Shown: positions 29,013 to 36,323, numbered from the stretch's first letter. The stretch: 36,323 nt of DNA from Gemella bergeri ATCC 700627 (GCF_000469465.1 NZ_KI271860.1:1-36323); one strand, 5' to 3'. A program made the numbers and translations. Notes: generated by a model not told the origin, from the letters alone.

Positions 29013-30167
29013 ATGATAAATTCAGAAAACACATGGGCATTATGGGCAATTATTATAGCTATTGCAACGTTAAGTATCTATTTAGAAGAAAAATATCGTT
29101 GGGCCGCTAAAATTAGCGGAGCAATTATCGGTCTTATTATTGCCGCAACGTTAAGTAACCTACATGTTATTCCGCTTGAATCTCCGGTATATGATACAAT
29201 CTGGACATATGTTGTTCCGCTCGCAGTGGCGATGTTACTCTTCCAATGTGATTTAAGAAAAATTTGGCGTGAAAGTGGACGAATGGTTATTATTTTTCTT
29301 ATCAGCTCTCTTGGAACAATATTAGGTGCCATTTTCGGTTATCTTGCTTTACATAACCTCGTACCGGCGCTTAATCATATTGCCGGAGTTATGACCGGTT
29401 CGTATATTGGTGGCGGAGTTAACTTTGTTGCTGTCGCGAGTGCTTTTGAAGTACCCACCGATTTGATTTCCGCTGCAACGGTTAGTGATAATTTGCTAAT
29501 GGTATTGTACTTTTTCATACTTATAGTTATACCTACTCTTCCAATATTTAGAAAGTTTTTTATTACAACATTCGACAATAAAACGAATGTACAGCACCAC
29601 AGTAGTGATAACAGCAAAACAACTGTAGCAGTTAGAGATATTGCATTTACCTTTGCCACCGCGGTTGTTATAGTAGCTATTAGCTTTAGCTTATCGACTT
29701 ATCTTGCTTCCCTAGGTAAATCACCTTTGATAGCATTTATTTCTAACAAATATCTATTAGTAACAACACTGACAGTATTATTAGCATCCCTTTTCCCTAA
29801 ATACTTCACATCATTTAAAGGGGCTAATGAGATAGGAACTTTTCTTATTTATATTTTCTTTGTTGTCATTGGAATTCCTGCTTCAATTCAAGCAATTGTT
29901 GAAAAATCACCATTATTACTTCTATTTTGTGCAATAATGATAATTGTTAATATGCTTGTAACCTTTGGAGCGGCTAAATTATTTCGTTTTTCTATTGAAG
30001 AGGCTATTATTGCCTCAAATGCCAATATAGGTGGTCCTACAACAGCCGCCGCTATGGCTATTTCAAAAGGTTGGAATTCACTTGTTGCTCCGGCAATGTT
30101 GGTCGGTACCCTCGGTTATATTATCGGAACATATATAGGTATATTAATCGGACAATATTTAGGTTAA
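29013..30167 (+). CDS. DUF819 family membrane protein, putative transporter
   Basis: A 384-residue polytopic protein with about eleven hydrophobic segments, matching the DUF819 (YjcL-like) family. Conserved-looking glycine-rich spots include GVMTGSYIGGGVNFVAVA (about 125-142) and SNANIGGPTTAAAMA (about 331-345), which occupy similar positions in the two halves and suggest an inverted-repeat transporter fold. No substrate is established for the family as far as I know. Ribosome site AAAGGG; a TATAAT lies at 28973-28978 without a good -35. It is convergent with the prd operon, so a link to proline use is only a matter of position. Confidence 0.82.
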   Translation: MINSENTWALWAIIIAIATLSIYLEEKYRWAAKISGAIIGLIIAATLSNLHVIPLESPVYDTIWTYVVPLAVAMLLFQCDLRKIWRESGRMVIIFLISSLGTILGAIFGYLALHNLVPALNHIAGVMTGSYIGGGVNFVAVASAFEVPTDLISAATVSDNLLMVLYFFILIVIPTLPIFRKFFITTFDNKTNVQHHSSDNSKTTVAVRDIAFTFATAVVIVAISFSLSTYLASLGKSPLIAFISNKYLLVTTLTVLLASLFPKYFTSFKGANEIGTFLIYIFFVVIGIPASIQAIVEKSPLLLLFCAIMIIVNMLVTFGAAKLFRFSIEEAIIASNANIGGPTTAAAMAISKGWNSLVAPAMLVGTLGYIIGTYIGILIGQYLG

Positions 30168-30171
30168 ACGT

Positions 30172-30230
30172 AAAAAAGGATTATTATTTAACTTGGTAAT
30201 TAAATCAAATTAAATAATAATCCTCTTTAT
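30172..30230. terminator. Bidirectional terminator between DUF819 gene and prd operon
   Basis: Perfect 15-base stem: AGGATTATTATTTAA (30177-30191) and TTAAATAATAATCCT (30210-30224). On the minus strand it is followed by TTTTTTA, on the plus strand by CTTTATTATAA. The T-run is better for the minus strand, i.e. for prd transcripts coming from 30432. Confidence 0.75.
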
Positions 30231-30431
30231 TATAAATTTTCTTAATCAAATAATCTAAACTTCATAACCAACTATAATTTTTTAAAATAATCAAGTAAAA
30301 CATCTATATAAAAATTAGATATAAGTGTTTTCATTAAACCTTTATCAAAAAATTACTATTATATTTATTCTAACACACAATATTATTCTCCAACTTATTT
30401 CTTCAAAAAAATATTTAACTATTTTATAACT

Positions 30432-31676
30432 TTATAATAAGGAATGAATAACACCATCACGACATTGATTTACACTTATTACATAAGGTAAATTTCTACT
30501 ATCTCTTATATTGCGCCCCCCAAGTATTCCTCCCGGTTCTAAAGGAAATAACACTGTATCATACATATTTCCCAAACCGGATACTATTTTTACAATAACA
30601 ACTTTAGCTTTATCAGGTTTTCTTACATCATAATACTCATACTTTTTATATGGAATATTGTCTACCTTTACCAATACATCACGAATTTCTTGAACAATTA
30701 AGTCTACCAGTCGATGCGCACCGATAACTCCATCCGCTGTTCGACCTTCTCCGTCAAAAAACGAGAAATCAATATGAATTATATAGTCAGATGTACCGGG
30801 CGTCCCTGCTCTATCGAAATATACTCTGTCCTTTAATACACCTTCTGATGATCCGATATTGGCCGGTTGATAACCCGTTCCTATTTCTACTCCGGTTATC
30901 ATAACTGTAACACCATCTAATTCATGCGTTATACCTTCTCCTAATTCTCCGGAATATTTACATGCTATCGGCATGCAATCTAAGTTAGAATTGACAAAAA
31001 TATTATGTTCATGCGGTTTTATAATGTTTACTTTTATTTGTTTAATTCTCTTATCAAATGAGATAAATGTCCTAGCTATATTTTTTCTGATAATTAGCTT
31101 GTTATTAATCAGCTCCGTCTTTTCACCGAACGCTACTTCATTGATAGTAAATACTTTTTTGGTTAACTTTCCTACTCTTAACTCTTTATTGCTGTTTATA
31201 TTATTCAATCGTTGCCGTTTGCTTAACTTATTTTTCAAAATTGCCACTGCTTTTTTAGCATCATAATCCGTCAAGTTATTTTCGCCTACCATACATGATT
31301 CATATCCTGTTGTTCCCTTATTTGTATCTATGATACAATCTATATATTGATTTGTACATACCAATCGTCCTTGCAAACCGATAAAACTAAGACCAATACT
31401 TGAAATATCATTTTTTCCGAGATTTTCAATTATATTAACAAAATCAATATGATGATTTCCCCAACCGTCAATAGCTACTAAAGCACCGTCTACCTGCAAG
31501 GTTTTAGCTATATCGCCTACTCTCTTAGCCGAATAAACCTTGTCATCATAACTTTCAGAAACACCGCTTACTATAATTCCAACTATTTCAATATCACTAT
31601 CTTTTGTTGCTACCTCTACAAGCGGGCAGCGATAGTGATGAAGTGTTGTCATTTTTATACTCGGCCCCAATCCCAT
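30432..31676 (-). CDS. Circularly permuted PrdA paralogue: PrdE-like module fused to PrdD-like module
   Basis: A 414-residue protein built from both parts of PrdA in swapped order. Residues 1-158 match the C-terminal (pyruvoyl-chain) part of PrdA: for example GWGNHHIDFVN (71-81) against GFGNNHIDFIE, and GLQGRLV against AYQGQLV. Residues about 166-414 match its N-terminal chain: DCMPIACKYSGELGEGIT against DVCPIATKVEGKLGEGVT, and GSSEGVL, GGILGGR, NQCRDGVIHSLL. The first residues (MGLGPSIKMT) align with the PrdA stretch that follows the cleavage site (CIGPATKEMT), and the last residue ends where that site would be, so no pyruvoyl cysteine exists. In Clostridia, PrdD and PrdE are separate genes resembling these PrdA parts. 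Start is firm: AAAGGAG precedes the ATG. Last gene of the prd operon. Confidence 0.85.
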   Translation of the reverse strand: MGLGPSIKMTTLHHYRCPLVEVATKDSDIEIVGIIVSGVSESYDDKVYSAKRVGDIAKTLQVDGALVAIDGWGNHHIDFVNIIENLGKNDISSIGLSFIGLQGRLVCTNQYIDCIIDTNKGTTGYESCMVGENNLTDYDAKKAVAILKNKLSKRQRLNNINSNKELRVGKLTKKVFTINEVAFGEKTELINNKLIIRKNIARTFISFDKRIKQIKVNIIKPHEHNIFVNSNLDCMPIACKYSGELGEGITHELDGVTVMITGVEIGTGYQPANIGSSEGVLKDRVYFDRAGTPGTSDYIIHIDFSFFDGEGRTADGVIGAHRLVDLIVQEIRDVLVKVDNIPYKKYEYYDVRKPDKAKVVIVKIVSGLGNMYDTVLFPLEPGGILGGRNIRDSRNLPYVISVNQCRDGVIHSLL

Positions 31677-31697
31677 AGCTACAACTCCTTTCCAAAC

Positions 31698-31723
31698 AAA
31701 GAAGGAGGATACCCCCCTTCTTC
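31698..31723 (-). other. Strong hairpin between prdB and the permuted PrdE-D gene
   Basis: Minus strand GAAGAAGGGGG, loop GTAT, CCTCCTTCTTT: 11 pairs including two G-U, the most GC-rich stem in the operon. It is followed by GTTTGG and not by a T-run, so it is not a typical terminator. It may mark RNA processing or a partial attenuator that lowers expression of the last gene. Confidence 0.65.
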
Positions 31724-31743
31724 ATTTCTATATACATTCAATA

Positions 31744-32469
31744 TTACACGTTATGACGGTATTCATAAGGTAATATTTTTGTTTCATTAAAACTTGGACA
31801 ATCTCTTACCCATTCTAATGATTCTTTAACAATTGCTGTTTGCATAGGGATATTATTAGGTTCCCCTGCATTTGAGCCGATTGGCACGTGAGGTGCAGTA
31901 ATACGTGGTGCACCTTGTTGACGAGCAATTGGTGGTAGTGCAGCAATTACACAGCAACTCATTCCTTGTTCTTCACAGCAACGTGTTACGATAGTTGCTG
32001 AACGGTGACATGTACCACATCCACCTGTACATAATACAATATCTACACCTTGTTCTTTTAATTTTTTAGCAATTTCCGGTCCTGTTTCATTGGTGAATTT
32101 TTCGACGTTACCGCCTCCACCCATGAACGTATATGTTTCTTTTGGTAATGATCCGATAAATCCTTCTGCTACCAATTCATGTAATCTATCAATCGGTAAC
32201 ATTGCATTTGGATCTTTATTAATATCAGAGTTATCAAACCCACCATGTGTTACCATTAATTCACTAGATGGTGTATCGAACGGAATTGTACGATATGTAA
32301 AATCTCCTGATGTATTGAACGGTTCTTGTGATTTAATATGTATTCCACCTGCTGTAATAAATGCAACTTTACATTCGCTTAACGGTTTCTTTAGTTCTGT
32401 AAATATTGCTTTAGGTGTAATAGGCACGAAAATTTCTGATTGCATCCCTGGTTTTGTTGTTAATTTCAT
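31744..32469 (-). CDS. prdB: D-proline reductase subunit PrdB, cysteine form
   Basis: A 241-residue catalytic subunit of D-proline reductase, which cleaves the ring of D-proline to 5-aminovalerate in Stickland fermentation. The active-site motif reads CTGGCGTCHRSA, with Cys151 and Cys154. In clostridial PrdB the first of these is selenocysteine (about residue 152). Here the codon is TGT, and no in-frame TGA occurs. Length matches clostridial PrdB. Other marks are the GGIH(I/K) segment at 41-44, THGGFD at 74-79 and LPPIARQQGAPRI. Ribosome site AAGGAG overlaps the upstream stop region. With PrdA it forms the enzyme; with PrdC it receives electrons. Confidence 0.92.
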   Translation of the reverse strand: MKLTTKPGMQSEIFVPITPKAIFTELKKPLSECKVAFITAGGIHIKSQEPFNTSGDFTYRTIPFDTPSSELMVTHGGFDNSDINKDPNAMLPIDRLHELVAEGFIGSLPKETYTFMGGGGNVEKFTNETGPEIAKKLKEQGVDIVLCTGGCGTCHRSATIVTRCCEEQGMSCCVIAALPPIARQQGAPRITAPHVPIGSNAGEPNNIPMQTAIVKESLEWVRDCPSFNETKILPYEYRHNV

Positions 32470-32481
32470 TGTATTTTCTCC

Positions 32482-32919
32482 TTAAGCTCTAGCTAATGTA
32501 ATTTTCTTTTTTCCTATCACTCTCATGTGACTAAGATAAAATTCTACATCTTGATTTTCTTTTAACACCACAGTTGTAAACGCCCAACGTCTTGGTACAG
32601 CTATAGTACCCAATCCGTCCATTATTGCTACTTCTATGGCGGTATCATTTACTTGAGTAATTTTTCCTCCCAGTAAACATGGTTGCATTTCTTCATAAAA
32701 TATATCTGAACTATCATATTCATAAGGGTCTTCCATTACTTGAATATAACTAAAGTAAAATTCTAATACATGTCCCATCTCTAAAATATTATCTGTCTTA
32801 ATTAGTTTTGTCGGTACAGTAATCACGCCTAAACGACCGTGAAGATGAATTTTTACTTTATCTTCTTTTACTTCCTTAATTATGCCACCCATCATTACCG
32901 GATTTATAATATAATCCAT
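32482..32919 (-). CDS. Proline-reductase-operon protein with two internal repeats
   Basis: A 145-residue soluble protein made of two tandem copies of about 50 residues. MGGIIKEVKEDKVKIHLHGR followed by LGVITVP in the first half (10-36) lines up with LLGGKITQVNDTAIEVAIMD followed by GLGTIAVP in the second (82-109), and each copy then ends in VEFYLSHMRVI or LEFYFSYIQVM. The pattern of short beta strands suggests two small beta barrels. I believe related proteins accompany prd genes in clostridia (annotated there with a CBO2463/CBO2479 domain name), but I cannot verify this. It lies between prdA and prdB with 12-13-base gaps and a good ribosome site (AGGAG), so it should be co-expressed and may help assemble or mature the reductase; that role is a guess. 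Confidence 0.8.
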   Translation of the reverse strand: MDYIINPVMMGGIIKEVKEDKVKIHLHGRLGVITVPTKLIKTDNILEMGHVLEFYFSYIQVMEDPYEYDSSDIFYEEMQPCLLGGKITQVNDTAIEVAIMDGLGTIAVPRRWAFTTVVLKENQDVEFYLSHMRVIGKKKITLARA

Positions 32920-32932
32920 TATTACTCCTAAA

Positions 32933-34732
32933 TTAGTGATATGTTTTACTGTCTACTAATACTGTTTCCGGAAGACCTAAAAGTTTGTTATTAGCATTAA
33001 TAACGTCATTATTCCATTTTTTCTCTGCCGGTTTTACTTCTACACCCGCCATTTTGTTTTTCAACATTTGAATTGCACGTGCTGCTACTGACGGTGTTAC
33101 ACAAGAACATCCGGCTATATCATTTTCAAATCCGCCTTTATCGATATTTTCTTCTACCATAGCAGTAGCATATTTGTTACCTACTACTAACTGACCTTGG
33201 TAAGCACAGAATGAAACCCCTACTACCGGAATATCTCTTACTCCTGCTTGATCAATATGTTCAATAAAGTCTATATGGTTGTTACCAAATCCTTCTGTTG
33301 TGATAACTACACCATCCAAGTCTAATGATTCAAATAAAGATCCTAAACGTTCAGATACCCATAATTTTTCATCATTTACTTGTGGTGAACCGACACAGAT
33401 AACCCCGATTAAATCAAGTTCTGCATCTTCTGCTAATCCTTCTACAAGCGGTTCACGAATGTAGTGACGAGTCATTTCTTTTGTTGCAGGTCCGATACAA
33501 GTTAAAGCGTGGATAGAACCGTCACGTACTTGGTTCGGTGTTAAAATAATCGGCACGTTACCGCAGTCAACATTTTTTTGACCTCCAATGATACCACATG
33601 GTTCTGTCGGACAAATAACGTTATCGTGCATAGCACCTTGTCCCATAATTTCTTTAACCAATACAACACGTGGATTTCCACTTCTTCTTACATCTTCACA
33701 GATTTCTTCTCTTACTACTTCACCGTCATAATGTTTTAATTCTTCACGAATTGCTTGTACGATAAAGTCTTGACATTTGTGCGCTGCAAAAGGTCCCGGT
33801 CTTGTCATACCTGATAGTCGTTCGATTGTTGCATGGCAACGAATAATAATATCGTTTTCATCTGCACAACCTGGATGTCCATAAAACGTTTTTTCATCTA
33901 AGAACCCTTCTGAAGAACCGAATTCATGTACTTGAACTCCGTCTTCATCAACACCAGTTAGCATAAATACTACACCGTCTAATACTTTAGTTACACCTTC
34001 ACCAAGTTTTCCTTCTACTTTTGTTGCAATAGGACACACGTCCATAATTGTTTCAGTGTAAATGTGACGTTTATCAGGATAAATAACATCCAATTCTAAT
34101 TTTTTACATAATTCATCTTCACCAAGTGCAGCTTTTGCTAATTTTTTATCAATTGTGATAACACCATCTTTGATAGAAGTTTTATCTCCTAATTTTACAT
34201 CTGTTATTTTGATATGTTTTTTAGTTAATGTGCGGATTACTTTTTTCTCACCTAATTTTTCTTCTTTTTCAGCTGCTTCTGCCACTTCTGGAGCATTTCC
34301 GGCACCCACTACTACAGGAACATCTAATTTCAATCCTTCAAATTTTTCGGCTTTACCAATTTCTATATGAATCATTCCATTACCTCCGTGAGTTGTTTGT
34401 GTATAAACTGATGATTTAGCATCTTTTACTTCTTCAACCACGTTTCCTTGTTTTTCTTCTGTAATATCTTTTTGTACTTCGTTTATTTTATCCAAGTACT
34501 CTTTTTTTATCGGTGTTAAAGCTTCTACATCTTCCAATAATGTACTTCCTAACACTTCTTCTATAGTAAGTCCGTCAGGGCTTAATGTTAGCAATCCTGC
34601 ATCAATCATGTCTTCGAATAGACCCGGATCTTCTAAATCGGCAGCTCCGATTACTTGACCTTTCTCTCTTCTACAACAAAAAATCGCTGGATCTTTTAAG
34701 TGTTTTTCTAATGTTTCTACTGTAATAGACAT
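32933..34732 (-). CDS. prdA: D-proline reductase proprotein PrdA
   Basis: A 599-residue precursor that self-cleaves to give two chains, the C-terminal one carrying a pyruvoyl group made from a cysteine. The expected site is visible as ALTCIGPATKE, with Cys at residue 412; this gives chains of about 411 and 188 residues, near the 45 and 23 kDa known from Clostridium sticklandii. The pyruvoyl forms a Schiff base with D-proline. The N terminus SITVETLEKHLKDPA and CCRREKGQVI is typical. I start at the ATG at 34732: an in-frame TTG 5 codons earlier (34747) overlaps the ribosome site GGGAGG, which sits 7 bases before the ATG. Many Cys of the N-terminal chain are kept, unlike in the permuted paralogue. 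Confidence 0.94.
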   Translation of the reverse strand: MSITVETLEKHLKDPAIFCCRREKGQVIGAADLEDPGLFEDMIDAGLLTLSPDGLTIEEVLGSTLLEDVEALTPIKKEYLDKINEVQKDITEEKQGNVVEEVKDAKSSVYTQTTHGGNGMIHIEIGKAEKFEGLKLDVPVVVGAGNAPEVAEAAEKEEKLGEKKVIRTLTKKHIKITDVKLGDKTSIKDGVITIDKKLAKAALGEDELCKKLELDVIYPDKRHIYTETIMDVCPIATKVEGKLGEGVTKVLDGVVFMLTGVDEDGVQVHEFGSSEGFLDEKTFYGHPGCADENDIIIRCHATIERLSGMTRPGPFAAHKCQDFIVQAIREELKHYDGEVVREEICEDVRRSGNPRVVLVKEIMGQGAMHDNVICPTEPCGIIGGQKNVDCGNVPIILTPNQVRDGSIHALTCIGPATKEMTRHYIREPLVEGLAEDAELDLIGVICVGSPQVNDEKLWVSERLGSLFESLDLDGVVITTEGFGNNHIDFIEHIDQAGVRDIPVVGVSFCAYQGQLVVGNKYATAMVEENIDKGGFENDIAGCSCVTPSVAARAIQMLKNKMAGVEVKPAEKKWNNDVINANNKLLGLPETVLVDSKTYH

Positions 34733-34790
34733 TGTTTTACCTCCCAATATGTATTATTTTTATGTGTATTACTTTATAATTTTAAATATG

Positions 34791-34811
34791 TCAGCGAAAT
34801 TCCATATTCAT
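34791..34811 (-). CDS. Micro-ORF of six codons with a strong ribosome site between prdC and prdA
   Basis: Minus strand: GGGAGGAG (34817-34824), five bases, then ATG AAT ATG GAA TTT CGC TGA. The product would be MNMEFR. It starts 17 bases beyond the prdC stop and ends about 60 bases before prdA. The ribosome site is as strong as that of prdA, so ribosomes should load here. It could be a leader peptide or the 5' remnant of a lost gene; it may also be meaningless. Confidence 0.35.
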   Translation of the reverse strand: MNMEFR

Positions 34812-34827
34812 ATTTTCTCCTCCCGTA

Positions 34828-36123
34828 TTAGTTTTTAAATTTTCTTATTAGTTTATAGTTAACGAATCTTAATGCACCGTCAGTACAGTGATAAACCGGT
34901 AATTTTAATTGTGGAGCACAAGACATTACAGTATTCGTAAAATCTGTGCAGTTGCTAATTAAAACAGCCTGTGCACCCGCTTTTTTTAGCGACATTACCT
35001 TTTGTACTTGCCCTGGACAAATCCCCGGATTTAAACATTTTCTGGTTCCATTTTTCATCAATATAGCATTTTTACAGAACTCTACACCTACCACTTCACT
35101 ATTCATGCTGGCTGCTTGTTCACGAAGTCTTTCTTCATTCGCACCGCATGCACAGACCAATACTCCTATTTTTTCCGGACTTGGCAAGAATTTTTCTGCG
35201 GCAATTAAACCACCTGTAGTTTTTACAATCGGTGCTTCAACATATGTTCTTTTCCCTGTAAAAGGCCCTCCCATAATCAACTCACCATGCTCTTTATCTA
35301 AACCACCACATTTATCAAATAGCGAGCCGACCGATGACCCTAAAGGAACATCGAATAATACATGAATACTACCGGCATCCGTCAGCTTTCCTGCTACTGT
35401 TAAATCTTTATCAATCAACGGTTTTTTCTCTTCTACTATCTCTCTTACTTTTAACACCGTTTCTACATTAATTACTACAGCATCTGCTTCTGACGGTAAT
35501 TTATCCGGTTTTAACAATACTCCTAAACTTTCTCTAATAATAGCACGCTCTTCTCCCATCGGGTAGATATTTTCCAATTCAAAAATGGTAATATCATCAT
35601 CTTGAACCGCTGATTTTAATATTTGCACGGCTTCCGAATGAATACCTTTTAACGCTACAATTCCTTTTTTAGCATTAACTATATTCATTACGATACGCAA
35701 TCCTTTAAGAAGATTTTCCGGTTTATCCTCTATACGTGCGATATTATGTGATAATATCGGTTCACATTCTGCTGCATTAACGATCACTGTCCCGGTACCA
35801 TTGTCAAAACGTATTCCAAGTTTCACAGCTGTCGGAAACCCTGCACCGCCTAATCCTACTAGACCAGATTCTGCTATTAAATCTTCAGGTGTAGTAGAGG
35901 TTAACGGTTTGTATGTAGAAAAATCTGTGTCTTTTTCTTCGATGACTATTTTTTCTTCTGTCACATCAGTCACTATTCCATTAACGCTTGAAAATATATT
36001 ACTACCCAATGCAGAATCCGGTTTTTTTGCTATCATTTCACCTCTTGATACAGTAGAGTTTTTCTCTACTATTACTTCAGACGGAGCACCTACATGTTGC
36101 TTAAGCGGAAAAATATATTCCAT
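34828..36123 (-). CDS. prdC: Proline reductase-associated electron transfer protein PrdC (RnfC-like)
   Basis: A 431-residue RnfC/NqrF-related protein that is thought to feed electrons from NADH, directly or through the Rnf complex, to proline reductase. The glycine-rich nucleotide/flavin site GLVGLGGAGFPTAVK is at 87-101, NAAECEP at 116-122 follows, and CACGANEERL at 324-333 holds a Cys pair. Later cysteines (RKCLNPGICPGQ at 361-372, NCTD, CAPQ) may bind a cofactor. Clostridial PrdC is a selenoprotein; here all candidate positions are Cys and the frame contains no TGA. First gene of the operon. Start ATG at 36123 behind GAAGGGAGA. Confidence 0.9.
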   Translation of the reverse strand: MEYIFPLKQHVGAPSEVIVEKNSTVSRGEMIAKKPDSALGSNIFSSVNGIVTDVTEEKIVIEEKDTDFSTYKPLTSTTPEDLIAESGLVGLGGAGFPTAVKLGIRFDNGTGTVIVNAAECEPILSHNIARIEDKPENLLKGLRIVMNIVNAKKGIVALKGIHSEAVQILKSAVQDDDITIFELENIYPMGEERAIIRESLGVLLKPDKLPSEADAVVINVETVLKVREIVEEKKPLIDKDLTVAGKLTDAGSIHVLFDVPLGSSVGSLFDKCGGLDKEHGELIMGGPFTGKRTYVEAPIVKTTGGLIAAEKFLPSPEKIGVLVCACGANEERLREQAASMNSEVVGVEFCKNAILMKNGTRKCLNPGICPGQVQKVMSLKKAGAQAVLISNCTDFTNTVMSCAPQLKLPVYHCTDGALRFVNYKLIRKFKN

Positions 36124-36156
36124 TTTCTAAATCTCCCTTCTATAATTTTCACTGTT

Positions 36157-36186
36157 ATTATACAGCTGTTTTTTTTGATAACGCAA
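36157..36186 (-). promoter_or_regulatory. Candidate promoter of the prd operon
   Basis: Minus strand TTGCGT (36181-36186), 18-base spacer, TATAAT (36157-36162), about 34 bases before prdC. I found no sigma-54 type -24/-12 element, which clostridial prd operons under PrdR would need. Confidence 0.5.
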
Positions 36187-36255
36187 TATTTTATATTCTT
36201 AAAAAAATAGCGAAATGTTATTTTTTTATCATTTTCGTTATACAGCTATTTTTTA
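36157..36255. repeat. Direct and inverted repeats upstream of prdC, possible operator
   Basis: The 16-base motif TTATACAGCT(G/A)TTTTTT occurs twice on the plus strand, from 36158 and from 36238, about 80 bases (close to 8 helix turns) apart. Between them lies the inverted repeat CGAAATG (36211-36217) and CATTTTCG (36230-36237). The proximal copy overlaps the -10 box of the candidate prdC promoter. A third, partial copy (TTATACTGTTTAT) follows at about 36268-36280. Confidence 0.45.
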
Positions 36256-36323
36256 TTATTTAATTTATTATACTGTTTATCTATTTTTTTATTTTTATTA
36301 TTTTTTTCCAAATCCAACCCTTG

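Noticed and set aside
30168-30431. Possible small gene between DUF819 and the prd operon
   Set aside because: Only a bidirectional terminator is visible; the remaining DNA has stops in all frames and no ribosome site.
32933-34747. Upstream TTG start for PrdA
   Set aside because: It overlaps the GGGAGG ribosome site of the ATG at 34732, and family members begin at that ATG.
34791-34793. TGA of the micro-ORF as a selenocysteine codon
   Set aside because: Only two codons follow before TAA, and no SECIS-like hairpin is evident directly after it.

Overview
The window is AT-rich DNA from a low-GC Gram-positive bacterium. The dlt operon, the upp-atp gene order, a PurR-type purine repressor next to glmU, a T-box leader and strong AAGGAGG-type ribosome sites point to the class Bacilli. 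A small-genome relative of Staphylococcaceae such as Gemella is my best guess, but this rests on overall gene style and not on a marker-gene search. Nearly all genes lie on the minus strand; only four (1371, 27872, 28213, 29013) are on the plus strand.

Layout. 1-1770: a transaldolase gene and a small plus-strand membrane protein. 1894-5976: dltABCD, for D-alanylation of teichoic acids. 6193-8184: metNI, a methionine ABC importer without its binding protein, behind a T-box riboswitch whose specifier reads as AUG (Met). 8218-14385: addB/rexB, nrnA and a ytoI-like CBS/hotdog regulator. 14704-16927: purR overlapping glmU. 17081-18385: a CNNM/HlyC-type membrane protein. 18575-20345: a tandem pair of acetyl-xylan-esterase-family hydrolases, the second of which has lost its nucleophile serine. 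20431-27676: a complete eight-subunit F-type ATP synthase (atpBEFHAGDC) preceded by upp, with no atpI. 27872-30167: two small membrane proteins and a DUF819 transporter-like protein.

30432-36123: the most interesting segment, a D-proline reductase (prd) operon of five genes in transcription order: prdC (RnfC-like electron carrier), prdA (pyruvoyl-enzyme proprotein), a 145-residue protein made of two copies of one repeat, prdB (catalytic subunit with Cys where clostridial enzymes have selenocysteine), and a 414-residue protein that is a circularly permuted PrdA, i.e. a PrdE-like module followed by a PrdD-like module. The point where PrdA is permuted coincides with its self-cleavage site. No Sec codon is used anywhere in the operon. 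This looks like a selenium-independent Stickland-type proline reductase outside the Clostridia. The proline racemase (prdF) and regulator (prdR) are not in the window, which ends 200 bases upstream of prdC.

Bidirectional or intrinsic terminators separate most units. In two places (atpC/esterase and nrnA/addB) the -35 box of the downstream promoter lies inside the 3' arm of the upstream terminator.
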